A stretch of 5,399 nucleotides of DNA from NCBI GenBank assembly GCA_015222915.1, contig JADFWE010000128.1, positions 1 through 5,399 of the forward strand. The letters run 5' to 3'. Below the pieces are notes generated by a model. That model did not search any database, had not been told where the DNA came from, and saw only the letters and a program-made list of their open reading frames with translations. Source of the DNA: Pseudomonadota bacterium (GTDB lineage Bacteria > Pseudomonadota > Gammaproteobacteria > SZUA-229). Shown one piece after another: positions 1 through 5,399 of this stretch. Position numbers and translations under genes: made by a program. Position 1 is the first letter of the stretch. Each line of letters starts with the position of its first letter.

Positions 1-35
1 GCCGCAGGAACGATCGCCCAGATAGCGTTGCTCAT
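1..35 (-). CDS. ispD: 2-C-methyl-D-erythritol 4-phosphate cytidylyltransferase, N-terminal fragment
   Basis: Only the first 11 codons and two further bases are inside the window; the rest lies beyond the left edge. The visible peptide is MSNAIWAIVPA followed by GC, which fits the next Ala of the family's N-terminal nucleotide-binding motif VPAAGxGxRM. IspD is a cytosolic enzyme that joins CTP and methylerythritol 4-phosphate to give CDP-methylerythritol and pyrophosphate in the non-mevalonate isoprenoid pathway. Position supports the call, because ispD normally follows ftsB in Gammaproteobacteria. The ATG is preceded by GGAGG with a 6-base spacer, so the start is firm. The gap to ftsB (151 bases) is longer than the other gaps in the cluster and has a candidate promoter. 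The identity rests on a very short peptide plus synteny, and no catalytic residue is visible. Confidence 0.78.
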   Translation of the reverse strand, partial: MSNAIWAIVPA

Positions 36-41
36 CGAACG

Positions 42-46
42 CCTCC
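42..46 (-). promoter_or_regulatory. Shine-Dalgarno site of ispD
   Basis: GGAGG on the minus strand, 6 bases before the ATG at 35-33. It is the strongest ribosome-binding site in the window and fixes the ispD start. Its last base on the plus strand (46) is also the first base of the 10-bp tandem repeat, so the repeat array abuts the translation initiation region. Confidence 0.7.
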
Positions 47-75
47 GCAGATGAACGCAGACGAATGCAGATGAG
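46..75. repeat. Three-unit 10-bp tandem repeat in the ispD leader
   Basis: Three consecutive 10-base units are seen on the plus strand: CGCAGATGAA, CGCAGACGAA and TGCAGATGAG. Unit 2 differs from unit 1 at one base and unit 3 at two. On the minus strand this reads as repeated ATCTGCGTTC-like words. From memory, similar words recur between genes in many environmental bacterial genomes, so this may be a copy of a dispersed element; that was not checked. It lies between the candidate ispD promoter and the ispD ribosome-binding site, so it would be transcribed in the leader. Confidence 0.65.
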
Positions 76-76
76 C

Positions 77-106
77 AATATAGTCAGTGCAAGATAACAT
101 TAGCAA
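77..106 (-). promoter_or_regulatory. Candidate sigma-70 promoter for ispD
   Basis: On the minus strand, TTGCTA (106-101) is followed after 18 bases by TATATT (82-77). The -10 box matches the consensus at 5 of 6 positions and the -35 box at 4 of 6. Transcription would start near base 70, inside the tandem repeat, giving a leader of about 35 bases. The long ftsB-ispD gap makes an internal promoter plausible, but short matches like this also arise by chance. Confidence 0.3.
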
Positions 107-186
107 AACAGCAATTCTGAGAGTTTATTCACACAGCACTCTTATGTATTTCTTCTGAGTCGTTGCAGCACATCACTATGACCTGG

Positions 187-492
187 TCAGCGTTTGCTCG
201 CAGATGGCTCATCATTTTTCTCAGGTTTTATCACCTGGTAATAGATCTCGCCTTCCTTGATCATACCCATCTCGCTGCGGGCACGCTCTTCGATCGCATC
301 CAGACCTTTTTTAAGATCCTTCACCTCGGCATCGAGGGAGGCATTGCGCTCCTGCAGCTGCCCGACTTCCGCCTTCACTTCGCTGACCTCTTGCTGCAGT
401 TCGATAACTTCGGGGATGCCACCATCCTGCAGCCATATTTTATATTGCAGCCAGATCAGTAGAAACAGCAGGACAAGAGCGATTATCTTCAC
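187..492 (-). CDS. ftsB: Cell division protein FtsB
   Basis: FtsB is a small bitopic inner-membrane protein that pairs with FtsL through a coiled coil and binds FtsQ, forming the FtsQLB complex that activates septal peptidoglycan synthesis. The product is 101 residues (E. coli, 103) and aligns to my recollection of E. coli FtsB without gaps through residue 88. Residues 2-20 form the membrane segment with the conserved WLQY at 14-17. Residues about 28-65 form a periplasmic coiled coil (LQQEVSEV...LQERNASL). The AIEERAR motif is at 66-72, and GEIYYQV at 81-87 is the FtsQ-contact region; E69 and Y85 are kept, while E. coli F84 is Tyr here. The C-terminus is charged and low in complexity. The start is GTG, not ATG, supported by the ungapped N-terminal alignment. 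The best upstream purine run (AGG) is 12 bases away, so initiation may be weak. The gene follows eno by 56 bases. Confidence 0.95.
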   Translation of the reverse strand: MKIIALVLLFLLIWLQYKIWLQDGGIPEVIELQQEVSEVKAEVGQLQERNASLDAEVKDLKKGLDAIEERARSEMGMIKEGEIYYQVIKPEKNDEPSASKR

Positions 493-548
493 TGATAAAA
501 TATACCTGAAAAAAGATATCCGCGGCTAGTCCGTCAGCAGGAAACAGC

Positions 549-1838
<1,290 letters not shown>

Positions 1839-1871
1839 TTAACTTAAATAATATTTTTAAAATCAGACTGG

Positions 1872-1893
1872 AGGTGCGGATGAATTCGCACCT
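1872..1893. repeat. REP-like palindrome at the end of kdsA
   Basis: AGGTGCG (1872-1878) and CGCACCT (1887-1893) form a perfect 7-bp inverted repeat around an 8-base centre containing GAATT. On the kdsA transcript this is a stem-loop that starts inside the TAG stop codon: two of its three bases are the first bases of the stem. No run of U follows directly (the next T-rich stretch begins about 8 bases later), so it is not a canonical terminator. From memory, GTAGGTGCGAAT-type palindromes recur between genes in some Gammaproteobacteria, so this may be one copy of a dispersed family; unverified. It could stabilise the 3' end of kdsA or adjust expression between kdsA and eno. Confidence 0.6.
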
Positions 1894-2725
1894 ACATGGT
1901 TAACTCGTGCATCGTATTGCTTTTAACGGTGGCATCGATCTGTATCAATACCGCTAATAATGATTCCATCTGCTGCAGCGGCCAGGCGTTCGGACCATCG
2001 CTTAGAGCACTGGCCGGGTCAGGGTGTGTCTCCATAAACAGGCCGGAGATACCTGCAGCCACGGCGGCACGTGCCAATACCGGGATATGTTCACGCTGAC
2101 CGCCGGAGGAAGTGCCCTGCCCGCCAGGCAGTTGCACAGAATGGGTACCGTCATAAACCACCGGGCAGTTGCTCTCGCGCATGATAGCCAGCGAACGCAT
2201 ATCCGATACCAGATTATTATAACCAAAGGATACACCACGTTCGCAGGCCATGATGTTTTCATTACCGGTGGAACGTGCCTTATCGATAACGTTCTTCATG
2301 TCACCCGGCGCCAGAAACTGGCCTTTTTTAATATTTACCGGTTTTCCGGTAGCCGCGACCTTCAATATGAAATTCGTCTGACGACACAGGAATGCAGGGG
2401 TCTGCAGCACATCGACCACACTGGCGACTTCATCCATCGGTGTATCTTCGTGCACATCGGTCAAAACCGGTACACCGATCTCATCTTTAACTTTCTGCAG
2501 TATACGCAGACCTTCTTCGATACCGGGACCACGGAAGCTGGTTCCGGAAGAACGGTTGGCTTTATCGAAGGAAGATTTATAGATGAAAGGGATGCCAAGC
2601 TTTGAGGTGATCTCCTTCAGCCGTGCAGAAGTCTCCATCGCCATCTGTTCGCTTTCGATGACGCAGGGGCCAGCGATCAGAAACAGCGGTTTATCCAGAC
2701 CTACTTCAAAATCACAGAGTTTCAT
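1892..2725 (-). CDS. kdsA: 2-dehydro-3-deoxyphosphooctonate aldolase (KDO-8-phosphate synthase), metal-dependent class
   Basis: KdsA condenses phosphoenolpyruvate with arabinose 5-phosphate to give KDO 8-phosphate, the precursor of the inner-core sugar of lipopolysaccharide; it is cytosolic. The product has 277 residues (E. coli, 284) and forms one TIM barrel of the DAHP/KDO8P synthase family. Visible motifs are IAGPCVIES (17-25), [11 protein letters not shown] (50-60), FRGPG (64-68), LTDVHE (88-93), RQT (115-117), NIKKGQF (131-137), [13 protein letters not shown] (166-178) and THPDP (233-237). C21 sits where E. coli-type metal-independent enzymes have Asn. With H195, E232 and D243 it reproduces the four metal ligands of the Aquifex enzyme (C11, H185, E222, D233) at a constant offset of 10. 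The sequence resembles Xanthomonas KdsA more than E. coli KdsA. The ATG has AGGA with a 7-base spacer. The gene follows pyrG by 34 bases. The TAG stop lies inside a palindrome, so the last residues may not be ancestral. Confidence 0.98.
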   Translation of the reverse strand: MKLCDFEVGLDKPLFLIAGPCVIESEQMAMETSARLKEITSKLGIPFIYKSSFDKANRSSGTSFRGPGIEEGLRILQKVKDEIGVPVLTDVHEDTPMDEVASVVDVLQTPAFLCRQTNFILKVAATGKPVNIKKGQFLAPGDMKNVIDKARSTGNENIMACERGVSFGYNNLVSDMRSLAIMRESNCPVVYDGTHSVQLPGGQGTSSGGQREHIPVLARAAVAAGISGLFMETHPDPASALSDGPNAWPLQQMESLLAVLIQIDATVKSNTMHELTM

Positions 2726-2759
2726 TTAATTTTCCTGATGGTGAACCGGGAGAGATCGA

Positions 2760-4448
2760 TCATGCCAGCACTTCTTCTGTTTCTTCAGCGGCAACATTCT
2801 GATGCGCCAGTGCGGCTTTGATATAATCGGTAAACAGCGGGTGCCCCTTCCTCGGTGACGAAGTAAATTCCGGGTGGAACTGACAGGCCAGGAACCAGGG
2901 GTGGTTTAATCCAGGGTGTTGTGATGCAGAACCTTCACGCGGCAGCTCGACCATCTCGATCAAGTTACCATCGGCAGATTTTCCGCTGAACACCAGACCT
3001 GCATCGCTTAGCTGCTGCAGGTAATGGTTATTGAATTCATAACGATGGCGATGGCGTTCGATGATAGATTCAGCACCGTATGCCGAACGCGCCAGTGTTC
3101 CTTCCTGTAGCAAACATGTCTGACCGCCCAGGCGCATAGTGCCGCCCATATCTGAACCGGCATCACGTTTTTCGATACGGCCGTCTTTACCCTGCCACTC
3201 GGTGATCAGGGCGATAACCGGATGCGTGGTACTGGCGTCGAATTCGCTGCTGTGAGCATCTTCCAGGCCGGCAACATGACGCGCAAATTCGATGACTGCC
3301 AGCTGCATACCCAGGCAGATGCCCAGGTAGGGAATCTTGTTTTCACGGGCATACTGTATCGCCACAATCTTGCCTTCGATGCCACGGTCACCAAAACCGC
3401 CGGGGACCAGGATCGCATCAAGATCATGCAGCGCCGTCATGTCACCGGCCTCCAGTACCACGGAATCGATATAACGGATCTTCACCTTGGCATTGTTGTG
3501 GATGCCAGCGTGGGTCAGTGATTCATTGAGCGATTTATAGGATTCGGTCAGGTCGACATACTTGCCTACCATGCCGACGGTCACTTCGTGCGCCGGATGA
3601 GTCATGACATCGACCACTTTGTCCCAGTCGGACAGATCGGTAGGCGGCAGATCGAGGTGCAGGTGCTCGGCGATGATATCGTCAACACCCTGTTCATGCA
3701 GCCATCTCGGTAATTTATATATATTATCCAGATCGACGGCTGAGATCACGGCTTTTGCCGGGACGTTGGTAAACAGTGCTATCTTCTTACGTTCTTCTTC
3801 GGCCAACAACAGTTCGGATCGGCACAGCAGAAGATCAGGCTGAATACCGATGGAGCGTAATTCTTTTACCGAATGCTGTGTCGGTTTGGTCTTCACCTCG
3901 CCGGCGGTTGCGATATAAGGTACCAGCGTCAGGTGCATGAACATGGCATGTTCCCGGCCGAGCTCCACCCAGAGCTGTCTGATCGCTTCCATGAAGGGTA
4001 GCGATTCGATATCACCTACCGTACCACCGATCTCGATCATGGCGATATCGGCATCGCCTGCGCCCTCTTTGATGCGGCGTTTGATCTCATCGGTGATATG
4101 CGGGATGACCTGCACGGTGCCACCGAGGTATTCCCCGCGACGCTCATTACGGATAACACTCTCGTAGACCTTACCGGTGGTGAAGTTACTGGATTTGCGT
4201 GTAGGTGTGCTGACGAAACGTTCGTAGTGGCCAAGATCGAGGTCGGTCTCAGCTCCGTCTTCGGTGACAAAAACTTCGCCGTGCTGGAACGGACTCATGG
4301 TACCCGGGTCGACATTGATATACGGATCAAGTTTCATCATCTGAACTTTGAGACCGCGGCTTTCGAGGATAGCACCAACTGCTGCCGAAGCAAGACCTTT
4401 TCCTAAAGATGAAACTACACCGCCGGTTACAAAAATATATCGCGTCAT
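2760..4448 (-). CDS. pyrG: CTP synthase (glutamine-hydrolysing)
   Basis: PyrG aminates UTP to CTP using ATP and ammonia from glutamine, the last step of pyrimidine nucleotide synthesis; it is a cytosolic tetramer. The product has 562 residues (E. coli, 545). The N-terminal synthetase domain spans about 1-266, with the P-loop-like [10 protein letters not shown] (9-18), [13 protein letters not shown] (39-51), metal ligands D71 and E139, and the nucleotide-binding [11 protein letters not shown] (183-193). The class I glutaminase domain covers about 288-548, with the oxyanion region PGGFGDRG (349-356), nucleophile C378 in GICLG, and H525/E527 in CQFHPEF. Residues 504-514 are an 11-residue insertion, compared with E. 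coli, just before NHPWF. An acidic tail (EETEEV) ends the protein. The ATG precedes the conserved TRYIFVTGG, so the start is firm. The Shine-Dalgarno AGGA is 10 bases upstream, inside a dyad. This appears to be the first gene of the cluster. Confidence 0.99.
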   Translation of the reverse strand: MTRYIFVTGGVVSSLGKGLASAAVGAILESRGLKVQMMKLDPYINVDPGTMSPFQHGEVFVTEDGAETDLDLGHYERFVSTPTRKSSNFTTGKVYESVIRNERRGEYLGGTVQVIPHITDEIKRRIKEGAGDADIAMIEIGGTVGDIESLPFMEAIRQLWVELGREHAMFMHLTLVPYIATAGEVKTKPTQHSVKELRSIGIQPDLLLCRSELLLAEEERKKIALFTNVPAKAVISAVDLDNIYKLPRWLHEQGVDDIIAEHLHLDLPPTDLSDWDKVVDVMTHPAHEVTVGMVGKYVDLTESYKSLNESLTHAGIHNNAKVKIRYIDSVVLEAGDMTALHDLDAILVPGGFGDRGIEGKIVAIQYARENKIPYLGICLGMQLAVIEFARHVAGLEDAHSSEFDASTTHPVIALITEWQGKDGRIEKRDAGSDMGGTMRLGGQTCLLQEGTLARSAYGAESIIERHRHRYEFNNHYLQQLSDAGLVFSGKSADGNLIEMVELPREGSASQHPGLNHPWFLACQFHPEFTSSPRKGHPLFTDYIKAALAHQNVAAEETEEVLA

Positions 4449-4452
4449 GAAA

Positions 4453-4465
4453 AACAGGTCCTGTT
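4453..4465. promoter_or_regulatory. 13-bp dyad over the pyrG ribosome-binding site
   Basis: AACAGG-T-CCTGTT is a perfect 6+1+6 dyad, 5 to 18 bases before the pyrG ATG. The only Shine-Dalgarno-like sequence of pyrG, AGGA (4462-4459 on the minus strand), sits in its centre. In RNA the arms could form a 5-bp stem with a 3-base loop that hides AGGA; as DNA it could be a protein site. No regulator can be named from the sequence. Confidence 0.4.
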
Positions 4466-4503
4466 CGTTTGGCTGGTTATGTCTCTAGTCATCGCATATA
4501 TGG

Positions 4504-4528
4504 TCAAAAAAGACTATTCAAAAAAGAC
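4504..4528. repeat. 11-bp perfect direct repeat upstream of pyrG
   Basis: TCAAAAAAGAC occurs at 4504-4514 and again at 4518-4528, 14 bases apart start to start. It is bracketed by the inverted pair ATGGTCA (4500-4506) and TGACCAT (4542-4548). The A-tracts lie just upstream of the weak pyrG promoter candidates and could act as an UP-like or bending element, or as tandem binding sites. Confidence 0.5.
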
Positions 4529-4557
4529 AGATCGTAAGACCTGACCATGATAGTACG

Positions 4558-4573
4558 GATCATTCGTATGATC
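4558..4573. repeat. 16-bp dyad GATCAT-N4-ATGATC
   Basis: GATCAT (4558-4563) and ATGATC (4568-4573) form a perfect 6-bp inverted repeat around TCGT. GTAC lies nearby on each side (4553-4556 and 4579-4582), though not at equal distance. It is a possible transcription factor site between pyrG and zapE; no family is recognised. Confidence 0.35.
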
Positions 4574-4592
4574 ACGATGTACCTGAACAACA

Positions 4593-4602
4593 GTGTATAC
4601 AC
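4593..4602. repeat. 10-bp perfect palindrome GTGTATACAC
   Basis: GTGTATACAC is a perfect palindrome near the middle of the divergent intergenic region. Such a compact dyad could be the core of an operator for a dimeric regulator acting on pyrG, zapE or both. ACCTG (4581-4585) and CAGGT (4605-4609) flank it off-centre. No regulator is recognised, and a 10-bp palindrome can occur by chance. Confidence 0.35.
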
Positions 4603-4747
4603 GGCAGGTAGATCTGATCAGGTAAAGCGTCTGGAAAAAGCAAAGGATGGATGTGCCCCGAACGGAACGATACAAATCAGAATACGACACTGTTCGTGGA
4701 TTCATCACTTCATCTGCTCGGGTGGCAATTCTATCAAAATCAGCTGA

Positions 4748-4777
4748 TTGCAACAACGAAAACACCGGCTTTAATAT
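4748..4777 (+). promoter_or_regulatory. Candidate sigma-70 promoter for zapE
   Basis: TTGCAA (4748-4753) and TAATAT (4772-4777) are separated by 18 bases, and each matches the consensus at 4 of 6 positions. Transcription would begin near 4784, about 25 bases before the first in-frame ATG and 50 before the second. The surrounding A/T-rich stretch fits a promoter, but the match is modest. Confidence 0.35.
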
Positions 4778-4833
4778 GTAATAATGCACAATTCTGATGA
4801 AATAAACGGATGCCTGCCCGTAAACGGCCAACC

Positions 4834-5399
4834 ATGTCATTAATCGAACGTTATCACAAGGCATTACAACAGCCAGACATGGTACATGATGACGCCCAGG
4901 AGATAGCCGTAAGCAAACTTGAGGCGCTTGGCCGGGCGCTGACCGATGCGACGGTGAACGTCACTGGAAACAGCTATATTCGCGCCCTGAAAAGGTTTTT
5001 CTCCTTGCAGCAGCAAAGCACGCCAGCGATAAAAGGGCTGTATCTCTGGGGAGGTGTCGGCCGCGGCAAGAGCTGGCTAATGAACCTGTTTTTTGATGAA
5101 CTGAATATCACACAAAAAAAACGCATCCACTTTCATCATTTCATGCTGGACATCCATGCACAACTGGATGAATTCAATAAATCAAAACGCAGCCGCAAGA
5201 AGGATCCTTTAAAACAGATAGCAAAAAATCTGGCCACAGAGTACCGGCTGCTGTGTATCGATGAGTTTATCGTCACCAATATCACGGATGCCATGATACT
5301 CAGTGAACTGCTCCATGCCCTGTTCGAACACAATGTTTGCCTGGTCGCCACATCCAACCGGATACCCGATGATCTTTATCTGAACGGTCTGCAGCGTGA
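4834..5399 (+). CDS. zapE: Cell division protein ZapE (AFG1-like ATPase), N-terminal part
   Basis: ZapE is an AAA-type P-loop ATPase of the AFG1/LACE1 family. In E. coli it associates with FtsZ at the constricting ring and matters under low oxygen and heat stress. The window holds 188 codons plus two bases, about half of the usual length (E. coli, about 375); the reading frame is open at the right edge. Counting from this start, the N-terminal helix MSLIERYHKAL...DAQEIAV is typical. GLYLWGGVGRGKSWLM (68-83) holds Walker A (73-80), HFHHFM is at 99-104, Walker B LLCIDEF at 139-145 (D143, E144), NITDAM at 149-154, sensor-1 VATSN at 171-175, and LYLNGLQR at 181-188. I chose this ATG because homologues begin in this way. 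An in-frame ATG at 4810 would add MPARKRPT; neither start has a clear Shine-Dalgarno site. It is divergent from pyrG. Confidence 0.93.
   Translation, partial: MSLIERYHKALQQPDMVHDDAQEIAVSKLEALGRALTDATVNVTGNSYIRALKRFFSLQQQSTPAIKGLYLWGGVGRGKSWLMNLFFDELNITQKKRIHFHHFMLDIHAQLDEFNKSKRSRKKDPLKQIAKNLATEYRLLCIDEFIVTNITDAMILSELLHALFEHNVCLVATSNRIPDDLYLNGLQR

Larger units (their letters stand above)
4449..4833. promoter_or_regulatory. Divergent regulatory region between pyrG and zapE
   Basis: About 360-385 bases separate the divergent starts of pyrG and zapE. I see no convincing coding sequence or RNA gene. It should carry promoters for both directions. For pyrG, minus-strand candidates are TTGAAT (4521-4516) with TATATG (4500-4495), with a short 15-base spacer, or TTGACC (4507-4502), which has a good -35 but no good -10 at normal spacing. 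Neither is convincing. The region also holds a direct repeat, two dyads and a 13-bp dyad at the pyrG ribosome-binding site, listed separately. Confidence 0.6.

Noticed and set aside
119..142. Small hairpin AGAGT/ACTCT between ftsB and ispD
   Set aside because: Only 5 bp with a 13-base loop and no U tract; expected by chance.
163..529. Two overlapping plus-strand frames opposite ftsB
   Set aside because: FtsB matches its family over nearly its whole length; the opposite frames are shadows.
1866..1893. Rho-independent terminator between kdsA and eno
   Set aside because: The stem-loop is not directly followed by a U run, and eno follows with a good ribosome-binding site, so a repeat element fits better.
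2024..2605. 193-codon plus-strand frame inside kdsA
   Set aside because: It is the antisense shadow of a clearly real gene, and the translation has no recognisable motif.
4621..4740. tRNA or small RNA gene in the pyrG-zapE gap
   Set aside because: TGCCCCGA and TCGGGTGGCA pair imperfectly, but there is no cloverleaf, no T-loop sequence and no terminator.
4547..4747. 66-codon open frame on the plus strand in the same gap
   Set aside because: No ribosome-binding site, no family resemblance, and it coincides with the dyad-rich non-coding region.
4514..4864. 116-codon open frame on the minus strand across the pyrG-zapE gap
   Set aside because: No recognisable domain, odd composition, and it overlaps the start of zapE on the opposite strand; it looks like a chance open frame.
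5397..5399. TGA at the very end of the window as the zapE stop
   Set aside because: It is out of frame; zapE ends the window in CGT plus two bases, so the gene is cut by the edge and not truncated.

Overview
The window looks like a stretch of Gammaproteobacterial chromosome made almost entirely of housekeeping genes. The evidence is the gene order pyrG-kdsA-eno-ftsB-ispD on the minus strand, which I know from Pseudomonas and relatives, together with an FtsB that aligns without gaps to the E. coli protein (as I recall it) over its first 88 residues and a ZapE-type ATPase. KdsA looks more like the Xanthomonas-type, cysteine-containing enzyme than the E. coli one, and base composition looks balanced by eye. 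I would place it in a non-enteric gammaproteobacterium and cannot name a genus.

Layout. On the minus strand, read right to left: pyrG (CTP synthase, 4448-2760), kdsA (KDO-8-phosphate synthase, 2725-1892), eno (enolase, 1829-549), ftsB (divisome protein, 492-187) and the first 11 codons of ispD (35-1, cut by the window edge). Gaps inside the cluster are 34, 62, 56 and 151 bases, so the first four genes are probably one transcript. ispD also has a possible promoter of its own in the longest gap. On the plus strand, zapE (cell-division AFG1-like ATPase) starts near 4834 and runs off the right edge. Between the divergent pyrG and zapE lies about 360-385 bases with no convincing gene. It holds several short dyads and a direct repeat, and probably carries the promoters for both directions.

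How the genes fit together. PyrG makes CTP, which IspD uses to activate methylerythritol phosphate and which is needed downstream to activate KDO. Enolase makes phosphoenolpyruvate, which KdsA condenses with arabinose-5-phosphate on the way to lipopolysaccharide. FtsB and ZapE both act in cell division. The cluster therefore links precursor supply (CTP, PEP), envelope and isoprenoid synthesis, and division.

The unusual points are small: a metal-dependent class KdsA, an 11-residue insertion in the glutaminase domain of PyrG, a REP-like palindrome that supplies the kdsA stop codon, a 10-bp tandem repeat that overlaps the ispD ribosome-binding site, and a dyad over the pyrG ribosome-binding site. 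I found no mobile element, CRISPR array, RNA gene or undescribed multi-gene system.
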